A DNA stretch of 64,000 bases, from the NCBI GenBank assembly GCA_902624785.1, contig CACNYU010000002.1, positions 1 to 64,000 of the forward strand, read 5' to 3'. A model generated the notes under the pieces. It did not search any database, was not told where the DNA came from, and was given only the letters and a program-made list of their open reading frames with translations. This document shows, piece by piece, positions 1 to 9,383 of this stretch (its first letter is position 1; each line of letters opens with the position of its first letter). Made by a program: the position numbers and the translations under genes. This DNA comes from an uncultured Prochlorococcus sp. GTDB taxonomy: Bacteria; Cyanobacteriota; Cyanobacteriia; PCC-6307; Cyanobiaceae.

Positions 1-311
1 ATTTTATATTCTTTTTTTATTGATAATTGTTCAATAGTTAAAAACGGCAATGCATTATTTACTAGATTCTTTAAATCATTTTTTATAAATAATATAGTTT
101 TCTGATCTTTTATGCTAATTCCATTACTAGATACATCTAAAAGAGTTTTAATTGCTTCTCCCACGTAATTATGCAAATTTGATCGAATAATTGTCAGATA
201 TGAATTATAAAGGCTATAAATTTCTTTTTTTATTTTAGACTTTCTACAATCAATATAAAATAATTGACTATTTGCTTTTTTATAATTATTTTCTAAAAAG
301 TCGCTATCCAC
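1..311 (-). CDS. Hypothetical protein, 3' part cut by window edge
   Basis: A reading frame on the minus strand is open from GTG at 309-311 (or TTG at 312-314) to the left edge, giving about 103 residues with no stop. It starts 7 bases after the tsf stop, so it is probably co-transcribed with rpsB-tsf. The visible part is Lys/Asn/Ile-rich and looks helical, with no motif I recognise. The start is not ATG, so it is easily missed by gene callers. The function is unknown. Confidence 0.6.
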   Translation of the reverse strand, partial: MDSDFLENNYKKANSQLFYIDCRKSKIKKEIYSLYNSYLTIIRSNLHNYVGEAIKTLLDVSSNGISIKDQKTILFIKNDLKNLVNNALPFLTIEQLSIKKEYK

Positions 312-318
312 CAATATT

Positions 319-975
319 TTAAATTGATTTCATTGACTCTACTTCTTCTGCAAATCCAATCTCTTTAACTTCTATTCCTTCTCCTAATGTATATCTAGTG
401 AAACGCCTAACCTTTATATTTTCACCAATTTTACCTGCAGTTTGCTTAACAAGTTGTTCGACAGTTAATGCACTATCTTTTATGTAAGCTTGATCTAATA
501 AAACTAATTCTCTTAATCTTTTGGCAATTCTTCCTTCTACAATTTTTTCTTTAATTTGTTCGGGTTTGTTAGCTAAATCATCTCTACCCATTTCTATAAG
601 TTTTTCTTTTTCAACTACATCTTGAGGGATATCGTTAACTGAAACATACTCAACATTCGGACAAGCCGCCACTTGCATTGAAATATCTTTAAGTAGTGAC
701 TGAAAAATCTCTCCACGTGCAACAAAGTCTGTTTCACAATTTAGTTCTAATAAAACTCCTACTCGTGATCCAGTATGAATATAACTTCCTATGGCACCTT
801 CGGCTGCTACCCTGCCAGATTTTTTTTCAGCACTTGCTATACCTTTTTTTCTAAGCCATTCAATTGCCTTATCTAAATTACCATTAGTCTCATTCAGAGC
901 TTTTTTGCAATCCATCATACCTGCTCCTGTTTTATCACGGAGATCTTTGACTAATTTTGCTGTGATGTTTGACAT
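319..975 (-). CDS. tsf: Elongation factor Ts
   Basis: EF-Ts is the guanine-nucleotide exchange factor that recycles EF-Tu-GDP in translation. The N-terminal UBA-like domain carries the family signature [12 protein letters not shown] (residues 16-27), and the core motif [11 protein letters not shown] follows near residue 76. At 218 residues it is the short bacterial/cyanobacterial form, without the S1-domain extensions of algal plastid versions. It lies 49 bases downstream of rpsB on the same strand, the usual bacterial rpsB-tsf order, and is presumably co-transcribed with it. Confidence 0.97.
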   Translation of the reverse strand: MSNITAKLVKDLRDKTGAGMMDCKKALNETNGNLDKAIEWLRKKGIASAEKKSGRVAAEGAIGSYIHTGSRVGVLLELNCETDFVARGEIFQSLLKDISMQVAACPNVEYVSVNDIPQDVVEKEKLIEMGRDDLANKPEQIKEKIVEGRIAKRLRELVLLDQAYIKDSALTVEQLVKQTAGKIGENIKVRRFTRYTLGEGIEVKEIGFAEEVESMKSI

Positions 976-1024
976 TTTTTTAGGATTCGTTTGTTTTATG
1001 TGAAAGTTTAAGTAAATTCATTAT

Positions 1025-1729
1025 TTAATTTTTTCTTTGATCGTTAGATCCTTTTCTACCTTCATTAATTGCATCAGCAAGTCTCCCTAAAATAAGTTGG
1101 ACCGAGCGAACAGCATCATCATTACAGGGTATGGGAACTTCACACAAGTCAGGATCACAGTTCGTATCTAACATTGAGACAAGTGAAATGTCTAACTTCC
1201 TTGCTTCAAGAACTGCATTTGACTCTCTTCTTTGATCAACTAATACAACAACATCAGGTAATCTTCTCATGTTTTTTAACCCACCTAAATATTTCTGTAA
1301 TCTCTCTAATTCTCTCCTTAAGACTGCTGCTTCTTTTTTAGGTCGCATAGAGATTGCTCCACTAGATTCCATTCTTTCAAGATCTTTTAACCTTTCAATT
1401 CGAGCTTTCATCGTTGTCCAATTTGTTAGCATTCCTCCCAGCCAACGTTGATTAACATAAGCCGCTCCACACCTTAAAGCCTCTTGGGCAACAACTTCAG
1501 AAGCTTGCTTCTTAGTTCCAACAAAAAGGAATCTTTTCCCGCTCTTAGCAGCACTTCTCGTCCATTTATATGCATTATTCATGCATAAAGCAGTTTTAAC
1601 TAAATCTATAATATGAACACCATTTCTTGCACAATAGATGTATTTTGACATCTTTGGATTCCATCTTCTAGTTTGATGCCCAAAATGAGCACCTGCTTCC
1701 ATCATTTCAGAAAGTGTTACAACAGCCAT
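1025..1729 (-). CDS. rpsB: 30S ribosomal protein S2
   Basis: S2 is a late-assembling small-subunit protein. The start [19 protein letters not shown] and the following RRWNPKM block are the S2 signature, and the 234-residue length is normal. The gene heads the rpsB-tsf unit. Its upstream region (1739-1800) holds a strong inverted-repeat structure that could mediate autoregulation. Confidence 0.97.
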   Translation of the reverse strand: MAVVTLSEMMEAGAHFGHQTRRWNPKMSKYIYCARNGVHIIDLVKTALCMNNAYKWTRSAAKSGKRFLFVGTKKQASEVVAQEALRCGAAYVNQRWLGGMLTNWTTMKARIERLKDLERMESSGAISMRPKKEAAVLRRELERLQKYLGGLKNMRRLPDVVVLVDQRRESNAVLEARKLDISLVSMLDTNCDPDLCEVPIPCNDDAVRSVQLILGRLADAINEGRKGSNDQRKN

Positions 1730-1738
1730 TTTTTTTTA

Positions 1739-1800
1739 GGTTTCGGGTTAGCCTCCATCTGACGGGTATTTAATAAAATCACCCGAAACTGTCAGATGTG
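1739..1800 (-). promoter_or_regulatory. Structured rpsB leader, possible pseudoknot
   Basis: Read on the minus strand, CATCTGAC (1798-1791) pairs with GTCAGATG (1763-1756), and inside it GGGT pairs with ACCC. The bulged AGTTTCGGGT can instead pair with a third segment, ACCCGAAAC (1748-1740), close to the start codon. Either a pseudoknot or two exclusive hairpins result. Many bacterial S2 operons are controlled by a leader to which S2 binds; that role here is inference. Confidence 0.5.
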
Positions 1801-1851
1801 CGGTTTGTATGTTTTAAATATGATAGCAAGAAAGATGTAATTTAAGAAATT

Positions 1852-2769
1852 TTATTTATTGAATGATTTATAAAGTTCTTCTACGTAGATTAAATTAAGT
1901 GGAATTTTTAATAGTTCTAAAGCGAAAGCATTCTTTCCTCTCTTGATCAAATACTTTAAAAGAGGGGTAATTGTTCTTACATTAATTATTCCGCCCAAAC
2001 AAACTAAATTCCAAACGACTCTATGTAAAAAAGTTAATTGAATAATAAATCGAACTCTCAGATTTGGATGTTTTTTAAAAAAAATCAAAGCCATCTTAGC
2101 TCTCTCAGATTCTTTATTAATAAGTGATTTAATTTGTTCACATTGAAAAGGAGGATGCCAATGAAATCCTTTTGCTTCGGGACATTTTATAAGTTTAATT
2201 CCAAGCTGTTTTAATCTTTCTCCAAGTTCAAGATCTTCCCAACCATATAGACTAAAAGAGCTATCAAATAAACCTACTTTTAAGAGCAAATCTCTTGATA
2301 TAGCAACATTCCCGGTAGCAAAATAAGCGAAAGAAATATCAGTAATTTTATGTTTTTCTTTATCTGGGTTTTCAAAATTTGAAGTATTTATAACTGATCC
2401 ATATGTAAAACAATTTTTATTAAATTTTTCCCAATGATTTAATAATTTATCTACATGATTTATTAGGAAATTATTTACTACTACAAGATCACTATCAATA
2501 AAAATAATAATTTCATTTTTAGATTTAAGTACACCAAGATTTCGTGCTAAAGATGGTCCTCCATGAGATTGCTCATATAGTACAACATGAGGTAGTTTCT
2601 CTTTATTTTCTGCTATCCAATTTGTTGTACCATCTGTAGACCCATCATCAATGACAATTATCTCATAAGAACCAATCCTGTTATTTAACAATTGATTTTC
2701 TAAAGCAAGTAAACATTTCTCCAATATTAATTTCCTATTAAAAGTTGGAATAACAACGCTTATATTCAT
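1852..2769 (-). CDS. Glycosyltransferase family 2
   Basis: This 305-residue protein has the GT-A fold signatures of GT2 enzymes: VVIPTFNR near the N-terminus, DDGSTDGT for nucleotide binding, and the metal-binding FIDSDLVV (the DxD position). A GWEDLELGERL block in the acceptor region follows. It probably transfers a sugar from a nucleotide-sugar to a polysaccharide or lipid; the donor and acceptor cannot be told from sequence. No transmembrane segment is evident. It stands alone between the ribosomal genes and a small basic protein. Confidence 0.85.
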   Translation of the reverse strand: MNISVVIPTFNRKLILEKCLLALENQLLNNRIGSYEIIVIDDGSTDGTTNWIAENKEKLPHVVLYEQSHGGPSLARNLGVLKSKNEIIIFIDSDLVVVNNFLINHVDKLLNHWEKFNKNCFTYGSVINTSNFENPDKEKHKITDISFAYFATGNVAISRDLLLKVGLFDSSFSLYGWEDLELGERLKQLGIKLIKCPEAKGFHWHPPFQCEQIKSLINKESERAKMALIFFKKHPNLRVRFIIQLTFLHRVVWNLVCLGGIINVRTITPLLKYLIKRGKNAFALELLKIPLNLIYVEELYKSFNK

Positions 2770-2826
2770 AGTTAATTAAAACATGAGGATCCTAGGAAAT
2801 TAAATAATTATAGATCTGTTTTCAAT

Positions 2827-2979
2827 TTAATCTGCGGCACCACCATTGTTTATACTTCCAGTGACACTACTAGCACCATCTGAACGTATATCTCCACGTA
2901 ATTTTCTTTTTTTAAACTTTCTTGCATAAGCACGATTTCGCTCTTGTTTTTCTTTTTTTAAATTTCTTCTCTTAGCCAT
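2827..2979 (-). CDS. Small basic protein, 50 residues
   Basis: An ATG at 2977-2979 opens a 50-residue frame beginning MAKRRNLKKEKQERNRAYAR, very rich in Lys/Arg for 30 residues and then Gly/Ser/Ala-rich, ending NNGGAAD. The composition resembles small nucleic-acid- or ribosome-associated proteins, but I do not recognise the family. It lies just upstream, in transcription order, of the glycosyltransferase. It is probably real because codon use and the charge pattern are coherent over the whole frame. Confidence 0.65.
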   Translation of the reverse strand: MAKRRNLKKEKQERNRAYARKFKKRKLRGDIRSDGASSVTGSINNGGAAD

Positions 2980-3020
2980 AAATAAAAACTATTTCAATTA
3001 TTTTAACTCACTAAGGGCTC

Positions 3021-3725
3021 TTAAAAAATCCTACCATCCTCCATATTTAATATCCTATCTGCCATATCTGATATCCTAGGATCATGAGTAACCATTAAAA
3101 CTGAACAATTCTGATCTTTTGATAATCTCTTTAATAAACTTACAATTTCTCTTCCAGTAACACTATCGAGCGCAGATGTTGGTTCATCAGCTAGTAATAA
3201 CTTAGGATTTGCAGATAAAGCTCTTGCTATGGCAACTCTTTGTTTCTGTCCACCAGATAAAGCATTTGGTAATTTTTTATGATGTTCCTCCAGTCCAACC
3301 TCTGATAACCACTTTCTTGCAATCTCTCTTCTTTGTAGATAGGTTAAACCTTTAATTAAATCAGCACCCATTTGAACATTTTGTTCAGCGGTTAAACATC
3401 TCAATAAATTATGTCCTTGAAATATCATACCAATATTCCTTCTTAATCTTTGTCTTGTTTTTCTTGTGGCTCCATTTAGTTCTCTTGTTAAAACATTAAG
3501 ACTACCCTCTTGGCATGTTCTTAATGCTCCAATTAATGTTAATAGAGTTGTTTTTCCGCATCCAGAGGGCCCTTTCAATAGAACGAGCTCTCTCTCTTTA
3601 ATATTTATATTTACTCTATCCAGGACTTTCTTTCTATTTTCACCAGAACCATAATAATGACAAAGATTACTTGTTAAAACTGCATTTTTATTAGTTGCTA
3701 TTTTTAAAACTTTATTCTTACTCAT
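3021..3725 (-). CDS. devA: DevA-type ABC exporter ATP-binding subunit
   Basis: This is the ATPase of an ABC exporter, 234 residues. Walker A is GPSGCGKTT, the signature motif is LSGGQKQR, and Walker B is LLLADEPTSALD. It belongs to the LolD/MacB-like subgroup that pairs with FtsX-like permeases. It follows devC by 7 bases and devB before that, making a devB-devC-devA operon. In Anabaena, DevBCA exports heterocyst glycolipids; this organism presumably has no heterocysts, so the substrate is unknown. Confidence 0.85.
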   Translation of the reverse strand: MSKNKVLKIATNKNAVLTSNLCHYYGSGENRKKVLDRVNINIKERELVLLKGPSGCGKTTLLTLIGALRTCQEGSLNVLTRELNGATRKTRQRLRRNIGMIFQGHNLLRCLTAEQNVQMGADLIKGLTYLQRREIARKWLSEVGLEEHHKKLPNALSGGQKQRVAIARALSANPKLLLADEPTSALDSVTGREIVSLLKRLSKDQNCSVLMVTHDPRISDMADRILNMEDGRIF

Positions 3726-3732
3726 TAATTAA

Positions 3733-4899
3733 CTAAAAAATTTCTGCTGGATCTGCATCAACCAATTTTCTCATTGCAATTCCAGCAGAGCCCATACACA
3801 TAATAAGTATAAAGAGGAAGATAGATATAGATTTACTATAATCCATTATAATTGGCAATTTTGTAGAATTTCTTATAACAGCATAAAGTATTTGGCCAGA
3901 AATATACGCCGGTAAGTATCCAAACAAAGCCAACAAAAAACCTTCCCTAGCAACCACAAAAAATAGCGATTTTAATCTATACCCCATAGCCAATAATGTC
4001 GCATATTCTGGCAAATGGTCAGTTACGTCACTATAAAGAATTTGATAAACAACAACACATCCAACAATAAATCCCATAAAGGCACCAAGACTAAATATGA
4101 AACCAATCGCTGTACTAGTTTTCCAATAATTTTTTTCAAATTCTATAAATTCATCTTTTGTAAGTACCCTTACGTCATTAGGGAGTGATTTATTTAGGAT
4201 TTGAGATACTTTTTGAGAATTAGAATTTGCGACCAGCTTTACTAATCCTATCTCAATACTCCCTTTAGGATTTGCAGGGAAAAGTTTTAGATATGTCTCT
4301 GTACTTGTTATTAAATTACCATCTGCACCAAACGAAGGACCTAATTCTACAAGACCTTCAACTAGTACTCGCTTGCCAGCGACCTCAGTTTGAACTTTCC
4401 TACCAGATTTAAACCATTCTTCCACTGGTCCAAATTCAGGTCTAGACAAACTGTCAAAAAGTACTCTGCCTGGATTTTTTAATAAGCTAGCTTTTTTTGA
4501 AAATTCTTTATCAAGCAATATGGAGTCATCAGGATTAAAACCCAAAGCTAAAATGGATCTTGTTTTAAGATTTTCAGGATTTCTCCATAATAAATAATTT
4601 AAATTTACTGGAGAAACACTCTTTACATCATTTTGTGCAAGTGCTTGTATTAATCTTCTTTTCGGAAATCCACTCATACTTATTGAACTTTTTGATCTTG
4701 GGCTTATTAGCACCAAGTCCGTATCAAAAAGGTTATGAATAGTTACACTTGTGTCAAATAAGCCATCACGAAATCCTATTTGCATAAACATTAATATACC
4801 TGCGAAACTTATCCCAGCAATTGCGACAAGCAACCTTAGAGGTTGCCTACTTAAAAGTAGCCATGCTAAAGGTATTTTTCTAAATTTAAAAAGATTCAT
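3733..4899 (-). CDS. devC: DevC-type ABC exporter permease
   Basis: The 388-residue protein has one N-terminal membrane helix (about residues 19-40), a long periplasmic domain, and three C-terminal helices, the MacB/FtsX-like layout of DevC. It overlaps the end of devB by 4 bases and precedes devA by 7, so translation is coupled. With DevB it should form an exporter spanning the envelope. The family call rests on topology and gene order as well as sequence. Confidence 0.8.
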   Translation of the reverse strand: MNLFKFRKIPLAWLLLSRQPLRLLVAIAGISFAGILMFMQIGFRDGLFDTSVTIHNLFDTDLVLISPRSKSSISMSGFPKRRLIQALAQNDVKSVSPVNLNYLLWRNPENLKTRSILALGFNPDDSILLDKEFSKKASLLKNPGRVLFDSLSRPEFGPVEEWFKSGRKVQTEVAGKRVLVEGLVELGPSFGADGNLITSTETYLKLFPANPKGSIEIGLVKLVANSNSQKVSQILNKSLPNDVRVLTKDEFIEFEKNYWKTSTAIGFIFSLGAFMGFIVGCVVVYQILYSDVTDHLPEYATLLAMGYRLKSLFFVVAREGFLLALFGYLPAYISGQILYAVIRNSTKLPIIMDYSKSISIFLFILIMCMGSAGIAMRKLVDADPAEIF

Positions 4900-5807
4900 T
4901 TTGGAATAAATTTTGCTATGACCTTCATTCCGGCAAAACTCTTAACTCGTAAAATTGATTTATCATCTAAACTCACAAGCACTTTAATTATTCTGGCATC
5001 AGCATCACCGGTAGGGTCTGTAGATAAAACTTTTCTTTGCTTAACTTGTGGATTGATCCTAATGACTTTACCAATTAAAGTTTCTTCAAAGCCTCCATTC
5101 TCACTAATTAACTCTACATTTTGATCAAGAAAAACTCTATCAATATCAGACTCATATACTTCGATTAAAGCTTGCATCTTTTGACTAGCTCCAATTTCTA
5201 AAATTCCTTCTGAACTTGATCTTTCACCAGCTCTAGTATTAATTGACAAAATATATCCATCTATTGGACTACGAAGTTTAGAATTAAATAAATCAATTTC
5301 AATGGCTTTCTTATCAGCATTATTTATTATCTTTTGTTTTTCTAATTTCAATAATTCATCTTCTTTTTGAGTAAGTAAGACAATAGAATAAGCATTCTCT
5401 TTTGCAGCTGATCTATATCTTTTTATTTGATCTTTTTTTAATGAGATTTCTTTTTGATTAGTATCAAGTAATTTTTGCTTTTTGAGTAAATTTGCTTTTA
5501 ATTTTTTTTGATTTTCGAAAATCGCAAGAATTGTTCCTACCTTGACATAATCTCCCTCTTTCACAAGGATTTCTTCTACTCTTGGAAAGCTTCCGAATTG
5601 ACTGATTGGTGAGGCAAGTTTTCTTACTTCGCCCTTAGGAACAAGTTGACCTAGAGCGGCAACACCACGAATAGTTGGTATAAATTCAGAATTCTCTTCT
5701 AAAGATGTGGTATTTAAATTTTTATTAGAACATGATAAATTTCCAAATAAAAATGGAATAACCATAAAAGTTATAGGAAATAATTTTTTTATTTTTGTGG
5801 AATACAT
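4896..5807 (-). CDS. devB: DevB-type membrane-fusion lipoprotein
   Basis: This is a 303-residue HlyD/DevB-family periplasmic adaptor. The N-terminus has a signal with the lipobox-like FGNLSC near residue 22-27, suggesting a lipoprotein. A biotinyl-lipoyl-like half (VKEGDYVKVGTILAIF) precedes a long coiled coil of about residues 100-165, followed by the second half-motif SPIDGYILSI. It links the DevC/DevA pump to an outer-membrane partner. It overlaps the pcyA stop by one base, so the exporter appears co-transcribed with pcyA. Confidence 0.82.
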   Translation of the reverse strand: MYSTKIKKLFPITFMVIPFLFGNLSCSNKNLNTTSLEENSEFIPTIRGVAALGQLVPKGEVRKLASPISQFGSFPRVEEILVKEGDYVKVGTILAIFENQKKLKANLLKKQKLLDTNQKEISLKKDQIKRYRSAAKENAYSIVLLTQKEDELLKLEKQKIINNADKKAIEIDLFNSKLRSPIDGYILSINTRAGERSSSEGILEIGASQKMQALIEVYESDIDRVFLDQNVELISENGGFEETLIGKVIRINPQVKQRKVLSTDPTGDADARIIKVLVSLDDKSILRVKSFAGMKVIAKFIPK

Positions 5808-6547
5808 TAAAAATCAAATAATATTTCTTTTATATATCTGTCGACCCAAGGTTTATCGAAATATTTTAAAAGCACTAAACTTGTTTTTTCATTTTTCATT
5901 TGTTGTTTACAATAATTTTTCTGAAAGTAAATCCTTTCATCAATAGAATTAGCATTAAGATCAGGCTTTAATTCTTTATTTAAATCTACCAATATTGTTA
6001 AATATTGATCAACTATTTTATAAAAAAGATTTTGTTCATTTTTATTAATAAGTGATGCAAAAAAAACGTTTCTAGAAAAGATATTTCCCCAGTCTGGTAT
6101 TTCTCTTTTCATGGAAAACCCATCTTTTTTAACATCATCTAAAATTTCATCAATCAAAATATTAGATTTAGTTACTGGAGATAAATCAACAATAGCTGCA
6201 GAAACAACGTTCTTCGTTTTGACTAAATCAAGACCAAAAATTGGTATATTGTAATAAGGGTCAGGGAAAAATACACAATGTAAAATTTTTAAATTACTAG
6301 AGAACTCAGCGATTTCAACATGAAGTTTCCTAAACCTTTTTGCTTTATGAAATTCATTTTCAATATACAATTCTTTACCTTCTTCATTACAGATAATATT
6401 TGTAAATTCTTTGTTAGTTTTCATAATTTCTATATCATCTAACAAAGACCTTTTTTCTCCAATATTTTTTACTAATGAAAAAATGAATGGATCGATTTGA
6501 TTAATTTTAATTGATGAGTCTGCCAACACGAGAAATACCTTATTCAA
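5807..6547 (-). CDS. pcyA: Phycocyanobilin:ferredoxin oxidoreductase
   Basis: PcyA reduces biliverdin IXalpha to phycocyanobilin using ferredoxin. The HY2-family core is visible: [32 protein letters not shown] and SAAIVDLSP, and the 246-residue length fits. Prochlorococcus keeps pcyA although it has lost phycobilisomes; the product may serve a residual phycobiliprotein or signalling. The gene is divergent from the M16 peptidase gene (23 bases apart) and is followed by the devBCA genes with one-base overlap, an arrangement that suggests one operon. Confidence 0.93.
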   Translation of the reverse strand: MNKVFLVLADSSIKINQIDPFIFSLVKNIGEKRSLLDDIEIMKTNKEFTNIICNEEGKELYIENEFHKAKRFRKLHVEIAEFSSNLKILHCVFFPDPYYNIPIFGLDLVKTKNVVSAAIVDLSPVTKSNILIDEILDDVKKDGFSMKREIPDWGNIFSRNVFFASLINKNEQNLFYKIVDQYLTILVDLNKELKPDLNANSIDERIYFQKNYCKQQMKNEKTSLVLLKYFDKPWVDRYIKEILFDF

Positions 6548-6570
6548 ATTCTAGAAAAAATTTTATTTAA

Positions 6571-7812
6571 ATGGAATTAGCAAATATAAAATATTGGCAA
6601 CATCCTAGTAAAACAAATTTTGTATTTGTTGAAGAAAGGAATTCACCACTGCTTTCAATTGAATTTTGGTGTAAAGCAGGTATTTCATATGAAGAAAAAG
6701 ATAAAGAGGGTCTTGCACATTTTTTAGAGCACATGATCTTTAAAGGAAGCAAATTATTAGGGCCTGGGGAATTTGATTTAAAAATTGAGGCCCTAGGTGG
6801 ATTTAGTAATGCTTCAACTGGTTATGATGATGTACGTTACTACGTTGACATACCACCAAGCAATCTTGAGGAAGCATTATCTCTATTAACAAATTTAGTT
6901 TTATTTCCAAATCTTGATGAGAAAGAATTTGATTTAGAAAAAAAAGTAATTATTGAGGAAATACTGCAAAGTCAAGATCAAAAAGATGAATTAATTTATA
7001 ATTCTTTTTTAAAAAGTGTATGGTTAGATCACCCTTATGCTAAATCAATTCTGGGTAAAGAAGAGGATATTAATGAATTAGAGATAAGTGATCTTCAGAA
7101 CTTTCATAAAAAATTTTATATCCCAACAAATTCATGTATTGCAGTTGCAGGAAAACTTCCCAAAAACCATCTAGAAATTTTTAATAATTGCAAATTACAT
7201 AATTTTAGTAGAGATTTAATTTATTCAAAAGAAAACTTACTAGATAATAAATCTATTAAGAAAGGGAAAGAAACAGAATATTTTAAAGATATTAAATTCT
7301 CTCGTATTTTTATGGCTTGGCAAATTCCAAGTCCTAAAGATCAGAAAAATATTTTAGGTTATGAAATAATTTCATCGATTCTTACTGATGGAAGAAATAG
7401 CATACTTAAAAGGAGTTTAAAAGAGGATAAGCAAATTGTTGAATCAATTTATTCTGGAATACAATCTGGAGAATTCGGAAGTTTATTTATTATTGAAGCA
7501 AGTTTAAAGAAAGAAAATCTTAAAGAAGCAGAAAGCATGATTAACAATCTTCTTCAAAATTTATTAAGTAATTTAAACTTAAATAAAAATATCAAAAAAG
7601 CCATAAGAATATTAAAAAGCAATTATATTTTTAATCTAGAGACATCCTCTCAATTATCTTACTTTTATGGAAATCATCTCCTTTGGGGAAGAAAAAATCC
7701 GCAAATAGAATTAAGTAATAATTTTAAATATTGGGAATGTACTGAAAATTTAAAAAAACTTATAATAATGCTTTTACAAGATAAATTTACTTTTATTGCT
7801 TACGATAAATAA
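6571..7812 (+). CDS. M16 zinc peptidase, catalytic member
   Basis: This 413-residue insulinase/processing-peptidase family protein carries the inverted zinc motif HFLEH (residues 50-54) with the third ligand Glu130, exactly 76 residues after His54. It is followed, 5 bases later, by a second M16-like gene without the motif, the usual catalytic/non-catalytic pair. Related pairs form heterodimers that degrade peptides. No signal peptide is evident. Confidence 0.9.
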   Translation: MELANIKYWQHPSKTNFVFVEERNSPLLSIEFWCKAGISYEEKDKEGLAHFLEHMIFKGSKLLGPGEFDLKIEALGGFSNASTGYDDVRYYVDIPPSNLEEALSLLTNLVLFPNLDEKEFDLEKKVIIEEILQSQDQKDELIYNSFLKSVWLDHPYAKSILGKEEDINELEISDLQNFHKKFYIPTNSCIAVAGKLPKNHLEIFNNCKLHNFSRDLIYSKENLLDNKSIKKGKETEYFKDIKFSRIFMAWQIPSPKDQKNILGYEIISSILTDGRNSILKRSLKEDKQIVESIYSGIQSGEFGSLFIIEASLKKENLKEAESMINNLLQNLLSNLNLNKNIKKAIRILKSNYIFNLETSSQLSYFYGNHLLWGRKNPQIELSNNFKYWECTENLKKLIIMLLQDKFTFIAYDK

Positions 7813-7817
7813 TAATA

Positions 7818-9029
7818 ATGAAGTCGTACTATATAAAATTAAATAATAATATTTCAGTAGCAAATATTTGGATTGATGGAGGTACATATTTAGATAAAAA
7901 AAATAAAAAAGGTATAAACCAAATATTGTGTTCACTTCTAAGTAGAGGATGTAGGAATTATGATAATTATGAATTCTCAGATTTATTAGACTCTTATGGG
8001 GCTGAACTAAACTTTGAAGCTTATGAAGATGGATTCTCAATATGTTTGAAGTCTCTTAGTGAATATTTTGATAAATTATTTCCTTTATTAAATTTATTAC
8101 TTGAAGAACCAAATTTATATGAAAAAGAATTTATTAAGTGCAAAAATCAATCTTTAAATAATGTAATAAAGGCAAAGGAAAATACATTTAATATTGCATT
8201 TAATAATTTCAAGAAAATATTATATCAAGAACATCCTTACTCAAATAATTGCATGGGAGATGAAGAGAGTATTAAGTTAATAAAATACCATGATATTTTT
8301 AATGTATATGATTCCTTAAAAAAAAGAGATAAGTATTTATTAACTAACAACGCGAAATTTAATTTTTTAAATTTAAAAGATATTAAAGCAACTGTCTCTG
8401 ATAATGAGCAATATAAAATAAAATCAAAATTATTTATTAAAAATAATTATATTGAACATCATTCAAATTCAAAACAGACAATAATAATAATTGGATCTCA
8501 AACTTGTCCATATAAATCTAAAGATAGTTTATATTTAAAGATTTTAGAATCATATCTTTCTTATGGTATGAGTTCATTACTTTTCAAAGTTTTTAGAGAA
8601 AACAATGGATTAACTTATGATTCGGGAGTTTTCTACCCTTTAAGAAAATTTAAGGCTCCTTTTTTGATATATTTATCAGTCTCAGAGATATACGCTTCCT
8701 TAACATTAAAGTTACTTTTATCTATATGGAATGATTTGCTAACAAAAAGGGTAAATAAGAATGAATTATCATTAGCAAAATTAAAACTAAAAAGTTCATT
8801 TTTACACAGTTATCGTACTTGTGAAGATATTATCTATCGAAAAGTTAGATTATTATCTTTAAGCATAGATCCCTATTATGATGAAAAAGTAGAATATCTT
8901 TTGGAAGATATAGATTCTGATCAGATTTTAAGTGTATCAAATAATTATTTGGCGCATCCATGTCTTAGTGTTTCAGGAAGCGAAAAAATATGCAAAGACT
9001 TAAAAAAAATTTGGAAGAAAAGATATTAA
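7818..9029 (+). CDS. M16 peptidase-like protein, no zinc motif
   Basis: This 403-residue protein has the M16 fold pattern (GLTYDSGVFYPLRKF in the C-terminal half is typical), but in place of HxxEH it has NQILCSLLSRGC near residue 33, so it should not bind zinc. It probably partners the preceding catalytic subunit. Its stop overlaps the end of the convergent sipA-like gene by 4 bases. Confidence 0.82.
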   Translation: MKSYYIKLNNNISVANIWIDGGTYLDKKNKKGINQILCSLLSRGCRNYDNYEFSDLLDSYGAELNFEAYEDGFSICLKSLSEYFDKLFPLLNLLLEEPNLYEKEFIKCKNQSLNNVIKAKENTFNIAFNNFKKILYQEHPYSNNCMGDEESIKLIKYHDIFNVYDSLKKRDKYLLTNNAKFNFLNLKDIKATVSDNEQYKIKSKLFIKNNYIEHHSNSKQTIIIIGSQTCPYKSKDSLYLKILESYLSYGMSSLLFKVFRENNGLTYDSGVFYPLRKFKAPFLIYLSVSEIYASLTLKLLLSIWNDLLTKRVNKNELSLAKLKLKSSFLHSYRTCEDIIYRKVRLLSLSIDPYYDEKVEYLLEDIDSDQILSVSNNYLAHPCLSVSGSEKICKDLKKIWKKRY

Positions 9030-9241
9030 TTATCAACCTTTTCAAGTTTATCAATATCAATTAAAAAATTTCCTCTTCTAAATTTAACTTCGACTGTTTC
9101 TGGGGATTTTAAAGAAAGAACTTCTCCAATTTCATCAATCGCGACTAGATCAGGTGGTCTGAGCATAGGCATATTTTCTGAAGTTTTTAAATATGGAAGA
9201 GGAGCTATTAATTTAACCTTTTGATTTATTTGAAAATTCAT
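9026..9241 (-). CDS. sipA: SipA-like protein (DUF3148)
   Basis: This 71-residue protein contains the block MPMLRPPDLVAIDEIGEV followed by VEVKFRRGNFLI, which I recognise as the small SH3-like DUF3148 family. In freshwater cyanobacteria a member, SipA, binds the stress histidine kinase NblS (Hik33) and stimulates it. It is transcribed toward, and overlaps, the M16-like gene by 4 bases, and is divergent from ftsH. The family call is from memory of the motif. Confidence 0.65.
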   Translation of the reverse strand: MNFQINQKVKLIAPLPYLKTSENMPMLRPPDLVAIDEIGEVLSLKSPETVEVKFRRGNFLIDIDKLEKVDN

Positions 9242-9383
9242 TGCTTTGGCGAAAACTTTTTTAGTTATTGAAAAAAAATTGGAGAATTGTGATTTTTAGA
9301 ACTATAAAATTCTTAGGAAGTAAAAAAATCAACGAAATCATCACTTACATCATAGAATATATTAATAATTTGAAATTTGTAAA

